Of a stretch of DNA of 64,000 nt, positions 23,910 through 37,100 are shown piece after piece. Made by a program: the position numbers and the translations under genes. Below the pieces are notes generated by a model. It searched no databases. It was not told the origin of the DNA and saw nothing but the letters and a program-made list of their open reading frames with translations. The stretch is taken from NCBI GenBank assembly GCA_037447655.1, contig JBBHKE010002431.1, positions 37,641 to 101,640 of the forward strand, given 5' to 3'. The DNA comes from Zygnema cylindricum. Its lineage: Eukaryota; Streptophyta; Zygnematophyceae; Zygnematales; Zygnemataceae. Numbering within the stretch: position 1 is the first letter of the stretch; each line of letters opens with the position of its first letter.

Positions 23910-23918
23910 NNNNNNNNN
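23910..23918. other. Assembly gap (9 N)
   Basis: Ns follow a C-run inside the proline-rich exon of gene A; the real gap size is probably unknown. Confidence 0.99.
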
Positions 23919-23960
23919 NCTAGTACTTATAAAGTGATTAAACCTTGTTTCAGTAATTAG

Positions 23961-26900
23961 TTTTATACTTGATGCAAAACAAAATTGCGGTCGTTAACTC
24001 TTTAGTAGGTTTAATTTTCAAAATAAAAGCATTTGAGTAGATGGAATAATATGGAGAATTTAATCTACCAGATGTAGGTATGGCTTTTAAGTCAAAGGGT
24101 AGGTTATATTTTGATCGCCAGTACTGTTTTGGGTTTATCAGATATTCGTGTTCGACAACTTTTTCTGTATGTTCGTGAAACGTTTTCCTTCTACTTTTGT
24201 GTTGTCCGTTTATTGTGGTACAACAGTTGCAAGAGTATTTTGCAGTATAAGTGTTCTAGTGATCTATATCTCAAATACCTTATAAGTTTGACTGTATCAA
24301 ATTTCAATATGTAAAATAGCACTGACTTTTTAATTTTTCTTTCATCCATTTGAATATTATGTGGCCTTGGAAACATGGACCGAGAAGGAGAATGTTGCAT
24401 TTGCACTTCTTTTCTTATCCATCTCGAGACAAAAATTGGATGACAATGTTGAATATGAAAGAAACTACATGCGGAACAAAATCTTGAATGTCTTTTTAAA
24501 AATTTGCGCACACTACGCATTGCCTACGAAATTAATTTGGATGATTTCTCAATTGCTGGCGTTAAAACAAAACGTAGTTCATATTTTGATTAATGACTTT
24601 GTTCCAAATTAGTGAAATATTCATGATCGACAATTTTTTTTTTGTATTTTTGTGAAACTTATTTCGTACTATTTTGTGTTGTTTTCTTATTGTGTAAACG
24701 CCAGTTGTAGTCGTGTTTTGTAACATAAGCATTAAAATGGCACGGACCACAAATACCTTAAAATGTATATTTTGTAACGTTTATAGAATTAATTGTATCA
24801 AGGTTCAATTAGTGAACTTTGTAAAATGGTGCGGTTTTTACCTCTTTACTTTTATTTAACTGAGTCCATAAAATTTGTTATGATGTGCCTACCCAAATTC
24901 CGATAGGAAATTTCTTAGTCTTTGGCCTTTTGTGGTAGTCTAATATTCATTAAGATATTTGAACAAGAGCTAGTATGAGAATTTGCTGGTGAAGACCATT
25001 GAGCAAAGGAGTACTAAGAAGCTTGGTAGTTAAGGAATGAGACGGAAGATATACCATTATGTTGTATTGATACCCATCTCGAGATAAAAATTGGATGACA
25101 ACGGTGAATATAAAGGAAACTACATGTGAAGAGACTTGCTAAAAAGAAAAAAAAAATCATTCAAAAATTTTATAGATTTCGATATAATGCCGAGCTTATT
25201 CTCAAATTAGGAATAGATGGACGATTTGTCAACCCTTTCCGTAGGATTCCCTGCTCTTGATTGACGGACCCAACTCCATAAGCACGAGATACCTCTGTAG
25301 GAGTGATTCCACAAATAATGGTTAAGAATCTGGAATTTTTCAAAACACACCATGAGATCTTTCTCGAGCGCCCCACAATTAGGTTTCCTTAACTTCCCCC
25401 ATCATAAGCGTTTTCTACCCAGAAAAAGGCTCCGGCAACAAGCTTTTCCAAGTGCCTCTTGTTTCACAATTCTTGCGAACATTACACTCTTATCCATTCC
25501 TCCACATGTCCGCTTGTATGGCAAGCATATATAGCACTAAACAACCTCGAGTTTTCAGTAGATCAAGAAGTTAAGCTGCTTTCCGAATTTAATGCAAACC
25601 GGTGTCTTGTGCAAAACACCTGTTCTAGGGTGTGGGTCAATTGCTCGTCCTCCAGGTCATAAGTGTTAAGAAACTGTGCTGAGGTTCTCCTTGATCTTGT
25701 TCGAATTCACCATGGTTTAAACACCTTGGGGGGGTATTATTATTGAGATGCCTAAATTATCCTTGTTTTGTCAAGCCTAAGATACGAAGTCTTTGTACAT
25801 GTCATGCTTTAGTATCCCTTTGTTCGCAAAAACTTCCTCAAAATTGGGGTATTAAGGGTTTGCTGGGTTGATCTTCAAAAGTAACAATGTGAGTACTAAC
25901 AATGAGAACCTTGGATGTGAACTTTTCTACATGAAATTCGAGAAGCCTTGACGTGATGGTCATGGGGATCACTCTTGGCTAGGGACTTGAAATCAAATGA
26001 TACAAGAAGAAAATACACATGCGTCATGTGGTAACATAAATTGATCTGTAAGAAACAATTGCGCATGTGATTTGTACAGTTAGAAGGGTTGTACAAAGAG
26101 CACCCAACTGTACAAAGTGGCATGAAAGGAATTTGAGGTATTATTACCTTTTGAATGCTTTGAATTACAACTTTTGAATATCGCATTGGATTTGCAAAAT
26201 TAAAGTCGTGGTACGGAGTACCACGAGCGACGAGTGTCGATGCCATATACCGAATGGTTTTTGGTGATGTCAGGCGAGAGGTGAGGACACTCTGAAGAGG
26301 GATGATCTAAAGAACCGTAGGGTCCTTTTACGAGGGGTTTTGAGGATTTTTCTAGAAAATGGGCAAAATTACTATTGTTGTTAGAAGATGAATGTCTTGG
26401 CCAATCGCCATGGTGTAAGTCGACGGCTGCCAGACACAAACCGAAAGCTAAACCATGTCAGCGGGGCTCACTAAGGATTCGGCAAGATACATTGTGTGGC
26501 CATCACCCAATGTCCTTCATCCCTTCATACATTCCTTTCATCCCTTCATACATTCCTCCCCCCCCCCCTCTTTTCTATATACTCTATCTAGCTAGAGTTG
26601 GCTTTGTGTATTGCCATTCATCTCTACGTATCTTACATCGCTTAAGATATTATATGCTTTACAGGTCATCTTGATAGATTGCAACAAACACACCCAACTT
26701 ATAAGCCAAACTTAAACATTATATCATAAAAAAAACACAATCATAAACTATTAGATCGTGGTCATTTTACATGTTAAGTAGCATCAAGTTTGACCAAACA
26801 CTCAAAGTTTACAATGGAAAATATTAAGAGAGTTTCGACAGAACCAAAAATATAAAGTTTTTTAGCAAGCCAACACTATAAACTTTTTTTTATGTTAGAA

Positions 26901-27462
26901 GTTAATTTTTTTTAGAATCTTTCAAACTTCTTAACTGTTCCAGAGCAATGGCAAGTCTTAAAATTTTCGGATGCTTAGTCATATGGCCCTATTAGATTTG
27001 GTAACACAGATGGTGGGATGTTTTTTAATGAGAAATCTACACAACTGGATTGTACACGACAGCTTTTTTGAGGATCTAAATGTGTCTTTCTTTTATATCA
27101 TTTTTTGATACTCGCGTAGCTGCTGTTTCTGTCAACTTGATAGTTCTCCGATTTACGCCAGTGCAGCCCACCAGTAGTTGTCCCAAATATCCTTATTCGA
27201 GGCAAATCTGATGAAAAAACAAAAAATAAATAAATCATTTTTTTAGTTGACAATACACAAATTTATTGGTTGTGCTGACATTTGTTGACTTGAGAAAGAA
27301 GAAGGGCAGACTCGTACGCGTCTATAACGCACCAGTATACAAAAATAAGAATAACAATAAGTTTGTTGATTGCATACCTCCTCATTGCAACCGACGACGT
27401 TTTGGTATTGGTGGACCTGGAGGACGGGGAGACCACGGAGAGGGTCGTGGAATTGAAGGAGG
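23961..27462. other. Region between the convergent 3' ends of genes A and B
   Basis: No gene recognised. Short frames exist (24361-24612 +, 25170-25376 -, 25896-26246 -), but none has a domain I know or clear splice links to either gene. There is a small direct repeat at about 26515-26558 (catcccttcatacattcc twice). Terminal UTRs of both genes would fall here, and further small exons cannot be excluded. Confidence 0.4.
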
Positions 27463-27794
27463 TTAGGGGAATTTGGAATTTGGTGGGGTAAGAATTGAGG
27501 AGGGTGGATGAAGGAAAGGTGGCAACAGAGGCCGCATATTCGAAAATGGAGGAAAAAGAGGTGGAGGAAGTTGGATTGGTGGAGGGGAAGGAGGGGAGGA
27601 AGGAGGACGAGGAAAAGGTGGAGGAAGCAAGAGGGGGGTTTGAGGAGGTGGCGACGATTGAGGAGAGGGAGGCGGGGTGTTGCGAGGAGGTGGAGACTGT
27701 GGAAAAGGAAAGGAAGGAGGGGTAGGACGAAGAGGTGGTGACAGTGGAGGAGAAAGTGGAGAGGAAAATCTGGGAGACGGCGGTGGTTTTACCA
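27463..27794 (-). CDS. Gene B exon: Pro-rich tail with stop
   Basis: 332 nt, acceptor TTTTGTAG, entering in phase 1, so the junction reads [12 protein letters not shown]. 110 residues with repeated PPPSP, SPPPP and LSPP words, ending NSKFP then TAA. It is less Arg-rich and more Ser/Leu/Phe-rich than the gene A tail. A different frame just beyond the stop could encode a short hydrophobic run (LIVILIFVYWCVI), but no splice joins it in frame. Confidence 0.85.
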
Positions 27795-30700
27795 CTACAA
27801 AACATTGCAAAAAAAAAGCTTGTTTGTTAATCACAATGTTTCTTGCTACAAACAATAGTGCCATTTCAAATATTAAATTTCATTAAAGGTATTCTTAATG
27901 GTACATAGGTGGTGACGAAACTGTTGTTTTGCACTTTATTTCCTATCACATATAGTTAAAGGAAATGTAGGATGGTTGAGGTTGAGAGGAAGGAAAAAAA
28001 AAATGTTAGGTGGATGTGGAGTGGAACAGTTGAAGGGGAGGGGAATGTGGACTATGTCATTGGTGGAGTTGAAGAGGGATGTGAGAGAAGATGATTAGGT
28101 GGCATTGGTGCATAGAGAATGAGTTGAATAAGAAAAAGGTTAAATAACATGCCGTTACCTTTTTATTTATATATCTGAGATTAGTCCAAGTTTTGTCAAT
28201 TGGACGAAATCTTTTGATGTTTAATGCTATCATCAATGCTGGTGTATTTTTTCCCGGAAAGTTTTTCTACCAGACTAGTGTACTCCACATGTTTCAGTAT
28301 GTAAAATTCTTTAAATTCGCTTTTGTCAAAAATAATATTTTACTAAGATCGATGTACCATAAGTTTCCATTTGTAGGAATCTATCACAAGACATAGTTTT
28401 AATCTATGTAATGATGACCGCCTGATGAATGATTAAAACATTTTTTTGGGCTTTTAAGCACTAAACAGAAAATATTCAGTTGAAAAAATGGAATTGTCCA
28501 GACAAAAAACAGGCAAAAAGTAATCAATCGATAATTTACGTAATTTTTTTTTGCGTATTCATGTAATGTAGATAATGTTTGTTTGCAGGCATGTTGTTAT
28601 CGTATTGAAAAAGCATTTTCCAATACCATTTGAAAAAAGAAAAAATCTGCAATCATTGCTTTTGATTGATGTTCCTAAAGTTTTTAATTATTATTCAAAT
28701 AGGGCTTTAACTTTATGTCGTTTTTCTTTTCAAAAACGTGTACGATATAAGATTGCAAAAAAAATCTTAACGAAATTCAATTTAGATTGTGTGACGATTT
28801 GTTTATGTGCTCATTTTTTACCTATTAATTGCTCCTATCATGGTTATAATATTTATGAGCTAGATATTGCTAAATACATGTTCAAATAAAATTGATTTTT
28901 TTTCTGTAATTTAACAAATCAGATCCGATAATTCGAAAGATAACCGGCTAAATAAATTTGAAGGTCGTCCTAAAAAAAAAAAAAAAATAGCAGTGATTTT
29001 GCATGATAATCACAAAATTTGGTATTTTTCTGAAAAATATACTTTGACAATTCCAAAAATGAGTGACATAAATAAAATATAAATAAAAAATTTAAAAAAT
29101 GGACATTCTTTAAAAATAAGGTCATACCATGCATTAAATTTGATGCGACGGCTAGGGGTGCCCAGTATCAACTTTGGAAGAAAAATGGTGTCCACCAAAA
29201 ATATGAAATACCTCTCATTCGAATTATATATTATATATATATATATATATCTTATCCTTATTTCTTTCCGAATGTATTCCAAGTGAAGTGGCTATGTCTT
29301 TAAAATACTTAACAGTTATCATTGGAAAAATAATAATCGGCCAAAAAATGTTATCATGCACAGAGATATTACCATGCATATCTTATTGAGTAAGCACTAG
29401 TATGAGAAAAAACAAGCCTTTATTACCTCCTTTGGGAATAAATTTAATAGGAGTGCGCATTTTGTCAAAAAAAGACATACATTTGCAAATGAATTTGCTC
29501 GCCTGATTGCTGTATCCTTCCCTGCATGCACATGATGGCCCGTTTGTGCCGATGGAGCAGATACCGCCTCCCCCACAAGGCCCACCTGGTTGGGTTGCAT
29601 TGCAAAACGCCTCACATTCACTTTCACTTCGTTGTACGTAAAAATAAGGGCACCTGTGCGGAAAGGCTGGCGGAAATAGGCAATTGCCAACCGCCTCATT
29701 ACAGGTAGGGTGCCCTGCGCGGGTCTTAACTGGCCCGATGAAGTAGTTGTTTGAAATTGAACTGTAAATACGGTACGCCATTGTAAAAGAAAGTTACTTG
29801 GCTAAAGAAGACGTAGTAATGGAACCTTTCAAGCGCCTCAACAACTTCAAAAACCATTAAAAATTTCCAAGCAGCTGAAATAATTAAATTAAAATGAACG
29901 AAAATTATGGAGACTATTTCATTTATTATGTCAAAAAAACTATTTACGAGAGAATTGCAATCACTAAAATATACACTGTGGTAGACGTTTTTTCAAAAAT
30001 ACCATCAGTGTTTGTGGAAACGTTTGATGGGGTACTAATTATCCAAATAAACATATATTGTAAAGATTCACAAAATCTGGGGACCAGAGTGGGAATTTCG
30101 CATGATAGTGAAAAGTGAGCCAGCCAAGATGCAAATCTGGGACCTTTGAACAGAGCCTTCAGTGCGCTAACATTTGTGCCACCAGCCCGAATATCGGAAC
30201 TGGCAGGTCCATATTATTATATATCGAGTGTGGGCATATCCACATCCTAGTATTGAATGGCACATCTTGCTGATATCAACCGTTATTACCATTAAATAGT
30301 ATTTTTTTGTTTAATTTATGTTATTATTATTTATCATCTGTTATTCTGATTTATTTTTTGTAAGATTTTAACTTTTATTCGTTAAAAATAACAATTCTCA
30401 AGTAATTGTCTCGATTTTCAAATTATAAAAAATAATGACCTTACAATCTTCGATTGAGTGAATTTGTGGTGGAACACAACATTTCTTTTTAGAGACATTT
30501 TTTATGCGTAACACAACTATAGGGTCAAGTGTCTCACAATATTTCGAGAAGGTCCAGTTGATCGATAGACAATGGGATTGTTCCACTCAACTGATTGTTA
30601 GATAGAGTTCTGTGATCCACAAATCCATTCATAAAAATAATGAAAAAAGCCCAATTACGCAAAACAAATATATATTAAAATACCCTCTTTAATTATAAAA

Positions 30701-32753
30701 TTTATTTATTCGCTTACAGCCGCCACTCTCTCCCCTTTTGCTTTGCTACAATCCTTAAATGAACGAAAAACTGATGGGAATAAATGTTCTGTTCCTTTTT
30801 CTTTTATAAAAATCAAGAATTTTCAAAGATAATGTTAATTATAGCTATATATGAGTAGAATTCATTATTGATTTTAAATGCCATTTTTTGTTATTAATTT
30901 GTATTATTCTGATTTACTCTTCAATAAAACTATTTTTAACTGTAGTTGTTATTTATTTCTAAATGTTATCAATATATATTATTGTAATTTTTTCTACTAT
31001 TTTTTTCATTATTATGAATAATTTTTGCTGTTTACAATGTTTTTGGTAAGATTGTTAACTATAATCGTAATAAAACCAATAGAGACGATAACATCCAAAC
31101 ATTTGAAAAAAAAAAGTAAAGCGAAAATGAGACATCTACAAGTGAAAACTAAACCCAGCAAAAAAAAGAAAAGAACTAAACATTGTGCCAACTTCTAAAA
31201 CATAATGAATTAAGATTTACAAAATATTGAATGTAATGAATAGTTTACTACAACAATCCGTAATCATTTAACGTTCACTTTTGATACGTAACATAACCAT
31301 AGGTGTCATGTGTCTTACAATACTCTAAGGCTTGTCATTTGACCAATGGACGATGGAATGCTTCCACTCAGCTGGTTGCCACTTAATTTCCCTGTGACAC
31401 GGAACACCCGAAAAGCTAATTATTAAAAGAAAAATGAATCCGATATCTATTTATTCCTTCATATATATCGGACTTAAATTACGCCCCACACATACATAGG
31501 CACATAAATTACTAAACAGGTTACATGTTTCCACTTATTTATCCCTCTTCTCCTTTACTTTTTCTCCGTTACCTTACATAGCATCTTCTTTCCATTTGTT
31601 TGAAAAAATAAAATGGCCCAAAAAAAAAAAAAACAGTAACAATAACAATAAGAATTCGCAATCAATTTAAAACAAAACACTATTTCCATAAAAAAAATCC
31701 GGTGGCATTTGAAAAACCAAATAAATAACAGATGGAATCGTACACATTTGTTTATATGGATGTTTTCAATATATGTCTCTTTCAATCACGATCCCACATA
31801 ATCTCAACCCCCCCCCCCGACTCTATACTTCCTTTCACCCCCCTCTCCTTTTCCACAATCGAGTAGTTTAAAATTCCGTGGCTATATTTTGTAAATTATA
31901 AATATAAAAGATAATAGCTTAACAAAAAAAAAACTCCTAAAAAAATGGATTTTTAATAACAATGTCGAAATAAATAGATAATGTTTATTTTCTTCCATTT
32001 CCTTCCAATATAAAACGCTTTTTAAAAGTTGTAGGTTATGAAAATAGAATATTAGTAAAAAAAAAAAAGGATTTGTGTCTTACAAGCTACTGAAAGTTTA
32101 AAGTTCCGTGGCGATATTTTGTAAATTACAAATTTAATAGAATAGCTTTACAAAAAAAAACCTGGTAAAAAAATGGATGTTTAATCACAATTTCGAAATC
32201 AATAGATAATGTTTATTTTCTTCCATTTCCTTCCAAAAAAAATCGTTTTTTATAAACTTATAGGTTACGAAAATAGAATATTAGTAAAAAAAAAATGGAT
32301 TTGTGTCTTACAAGCTACTGAGTTTTGTCATTTGAACAATGGACGATGGAATGCTTCCACTCAGCCGGTTACTATTAATAACTCTGTGGCATCGGTCATA
32401 CGAAACCAATCTCAATAAAATTAAGAAAAATTCAAAATATGACGGAACCAATATTTTAAAATGCACTTTTGCCACCCATGATATAATTAATTGCATACAA
32501 ACCCTCCCCTATTATTGCCTCGCAATAGTTTGTTACTCATTTTTCCACTTGTGTTAAGAAAAAAATTATGAAATAATCATAACTAATTTTCAGCTATGCA
32601 TGTATACATGTAAATATATGCATACATATGAAAGAAAAAAACCAAAGAAAATAAAACCATTATGACAGAAAACATGTACTATTAATCACGTCAAATTTCG
32701 CTTTAAAAAGTTCATCATTTTCTAATATGTTCCCCACACATACGATATGCGTA

Positions 32754-32793
<40 letters not shown>

Positions 32794-34053
32794 CATATAT
32801 ATATTTACATATATATATTTACATATATATGTATATATATATGTATATACATACCATATATATCTATATCTACATATCATATCATATCATATCCTCTCTC
32901 TACTGTCTTTTCAAGTTTTTTTTTTCTCCTTTGCTTCACACATTTTATCATATTTCAAAGAATCAAATTGAATATAACAACAAAAAAAATCCCCGAAACC
33001 CAACAAAAGAAAACTGTTAAGAATTGGATAAAAAAAAACATTGCAATTTTTTCACACCATGTGGCTTTTCTCACGCTTCCCTCCCCTCTTCCTTTATGGA
33101 ATTTAAGCATAAAATCCTCAAATCAATAAAAGGAACCCATTGAAATATATATAACAAAAAAAAAACCTTTGAATGATTTTAATTTACACATTTTTTAATC
33201 ACAATCCCTTTCCAAACTTCCATTACTATATTGTTCTTGTTTGGTTTGTGATTAATTTTTATGATTCTAATGAGGAATCTACCAAACGATAGCATCTAAA
33301 CATTTCAAAAAAATAAACTAGAAGTTTTACAGCTGAAAATCAAGCTTACACAAAAAGACAAAATTTAAATTCCAAATTGTTATACCACCTTCCGAACAAT
33401 AAGGAACTAATATATTAACAATCTTTGGTAATTATTTTTCCAAATAGGCTATTTCTATAAGACTACATTTTTGATGTGGAAAACAACCATAGTGTCATGT
33501 GCCTTACAAGAATCCGAGGAATTTCAGTTGACCAATGGACGATGGAATGCTTCCACTCAATTGGTTTCCAGATAAATCTCTGTTACACCAAGCATCCACA
33601 AAAAACAATCGTAACATAAAAATAAAAGAAACCACTATCAACAACACTTTCCCACACACAACCACATAATCTTGCATGTTCGCCGTCCCTTCTTTCCCCC
33701 ACCCCACGCGTTTTCACCTCCCTTTCCCAAATTTGCTATAACCTATGACTTGCTCCGATTTTAATTGGAAAAAAAAAAATAACCAGCTTTCAGCAACAAT
33801 ATTCATATACACACACTAAAAAAAAAAATCGATGAAAGAAACATATTGTTACATCAGAAGTAAAAAATTGAACCAAAAGGTATATGTTTCTTTAGTATCT
33901 CTCCCACACATATATATACAAATGAATAACATATAAATGTATTATGCATCTCCCTTCCCGTTCTCTTTCCCTCCTTTACTTAACACAAATGATTACAGTT
34001 TAAAATATTAAAAAGAAATGTAAAAAAAATGGATCTCATTCAATTATAGGTGA

Positions 34054-34100
<47 letters not shown>

Positions 34101-37100
34101 CAATCCAATGATTTTAGTTCACATCGTCCAATTTTTTCAATCCACGTCTATTTATCATTCTTTTGGCCAAAAACCTCGTTTATGCCAAACTTTGTTACTA
34201 AATTCCAAAAGAAAATCTTTTGCGATTGGAAATTTTATATTTAAAACCTTTTTAATTCTTAAAAAAATTGGGGTCGAGAAAGCTTCTTATGCACTTCACG
34301 CCTCGGCCATCTTGCAAATTTGACTCCAGGCACAATAACTTCTTACGAGGCGTGGACGCTTCCGTCTAATGATTTCAAAACTAACACCTAATTGAATCAA
34401 CTCTCTCTGGGTAGGTGTATTTTTTTCACATAAAAAAAAAGAATTGATACCATGCTCACCTTATTCAAAAGGTCCAATCACCCGCAGGTCAATTGGAATG
34501 TATCAAGGACAATGTCATGATATCTTAGGCTGATTACCAAATTTTTTTTGACGATTTTATAAATAGAATCAGTAAAAATCATACCTTAGGCACAATGTCA
34601 AGTCTAAAAAACAAATCGATGCGCTAAGAAAAGAAAACAAAATTTAAACAAACATGACACATCGACTGATGGATCGCCAGTAACTATTTTATGTATTAGA
34701 ATTTGTATCCTTTTTTTGTAAATATTACAATGAGAGCAATCATCTTATTGACGAGTTTCCCGTGTTGGTTAAACAACGAAAAAGAGATCATGCAGCGGGG
34801 CGTGCGAAATAATAAACTCCGCCAACTCAAAATGTAAAGTATTTGCAATTCCCTATTCTAACATGACATTCCATATTTATTCGTATGGTCCTCCCCCTCT
34901 TTGGTACTCAAAATAATTTTAAGTATTTATCACCATTGCCGTTAGCGTTACCTCCAAACGAAGTAACTAGGAGGTACAATTTTTTATGGTCTTCTCAAAA
35001 TCAACTACATTTACGACTCTAGCTGCACTTGTCCCAATTAACCTCTTGCCCATCAGTATGACTTCAATGCTTTAGGTAATCCTTCCGATTTGCTTATTTG
35101 TAATTACGCCTCTAATCATATGTTATGCCAAATCATCATTACACTAAATCTTGAACCCCTCTTTGTCTATTTACGCATTTCGCTTGGAAGGAATGTGATT
35201 CTAATATCAAATCTTGTCGGACAGGATGCTAGAAAATCGAATGCTCTTTATAGTTGAGGCATAACTAGAAAGTTTTCCCATATCCTCTCTTACAAGCAAA
35301 ACGTCATTTGAGGCGTGGCATACGCATACAGCGAACATTTCCCATTTTTTTTATTTTTGGAAGTGAATAATGATAGGAATTCGGTTGTACTTGTCATTCA
35401 AGGGGTCTTTGTGGGTTATTCTCCAATCGCCCCATGTCACATTGTTTATTACCACTTATGGTGTAATCTTTAACAAAACTTCTTTTGTTTGCAATTTAAT
35501 TCTTCACCTTTCTCTTGCACCTCCACTCAACATCTTTTAACTTCTTAACACCCGAGTTTTTCCCCAAAGTTCAAATTTTATTCCTTTGGGAATTTCGGCA
35601 ATTTTTCCACCACGCTTGTAGCATACTCCTCATTTACAGGAAATCTGCGGATTATGTGATCTTAAGACCACCACCTAAGAGTGTAGAAGCTCTTCTGTCA
35701 ACCAGAAGACAATTAGCCGTAAAATTTTATCACGGTCACTCCCATGATGCCACTTGTTGTCCAACTCACTATACATCATAATACTCGCAAAATTCAACCC
35801 ACAAGGGGGATGTTACATAACCATCGTTCACATCGTTGCCATCGTTGCCAACTTTATCACCGTTACTATAACTTCTTCTCCTCATTACTTGGCTTTTACT
35901 CTTGTTGGCCTTCTCGCTATTTTTCGGCACTTCCTATATTTTGTTTTCTCTTTGTTTTGGCATTCCATGGCCTCCCTTTCTAAATTATTGTTCTTCTTAA
36001 ATTATTTTTCTTCTTATTATAATTATTATACTCATACTTAAAGTAATTGTTACTCGTATCATTATTTACTTTTATAATTATTATTGTTTTTATTATTATT
36101 ATTATTCTTATTATTATCGTTGTTATTATTGTGATTATTATGATCTTTGAGATTTTTATCTTCATAATCATCATTGTCATCATCTTCATCATCGTCATCG
36201 TCGTCACAATTGTCACCATCGTCACCATCGTCACCATCGTCACCATCTTCACTATTGTCACTATCGACCATTGTTACCCTCGTTATCGTTGTTGCCATCT
36301 TTACCATCGCTTCCATCGTTACCATTTCAATCTTCCCATCGTTATCGGACATTGCCAACATTGCCATTTTGACCATGGTGGGGCATCGTAGCTATCGTGG
36401 CCATCGTGGCCATAGTGGCCATCATAACCATTGTGGTCACCTTCAACATCTTCGTCGTCATCACCATCGTCATCGTCGTTGTCATTGTCGTCCTCGTTGT
36501 CATCGTCGTGCCGTCGTTGTCATTATCGCCATCGTCCTCATCTCCATCGTCCTCCTCGTCGTTGTCATTGTCGTCATTGTCCTCGTGGTTCTCATCGCCG
36601 TTGTTTTCATCGTCGTCATTATTATCATCATTATCATTATTGTTAAGATTATTATCATTATTAATATTACATTTACGGTTATAATTATTATTTATGATTC
36701 TAAATCGACATTTGGAAAATAGGAAAACCGAAATATTTTCAAAATTGGACTACATTTCTAAATTGAAAACATAGCAAAGTAACAGCAACAATAATACAAA
36801 TATCGGCGTACCCTTCCCCTCTCCTCTCTCCCTCCTTTCCCCGCTCAATTTTTTTATTCATTCACTCTATTTTTCCAATTTGCATTATTGATTGCTTATA
36901 TTTGATATCAAAATGAATTGAAAAAATCCTTTACCACTACTCAATATAATAAAAATTAAAAATCTATAACAGAAAAAATACAAAACAAAATGTTGGTCTT
37001 AAAATTGTGTAAATTTATAAAACAAATTTTACATGTTGGTATGCATATGCAAATGACTGACAAACAGGAATATATATTTACATCCTTTCGATTACCTTTC

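Noticed and set aside
25170-25534. Possible LINE reverse transcriptase tail on the minus strand (words FFW, GRSRKISWCVL)
   Set aside because: Similarity too weak and interrupted; no YxDD or other core RT motif nearby.
27263-27460. Hydrophobic segment LIVILIFVYWCVI as a transmembrane anchor of gene B
   Set aside because: It is in another frame, after the in-frame TAA, and no GT-AG splice pair was found that would join it; the run is also short.
23961-27462. Search for a kinase or transmembrane exon after either proline-rich exon
   Set aside because: No GxGxxG, HRD or DFG block and no convincing membrane segment in frame was found on either strand; absence is not proof, given the gap in gene A.
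27495-27741. Glu/Arg/Gly-rich frames on the plus strand opposite the gene B tail
   Set aside because: Antisense shadow of the proline-rich exon, which has phase-consistent splicing to the EGF exon.
32727-33020. Ile/Tyr-rich frames
   Set aside because: Translation of a (TA)n microsatellite.
35980-36722. Asp-, Ser- and Ile/Val-rich frames on both strands
   Set aside because: Products of the CAT/CGT trinucleotide array.
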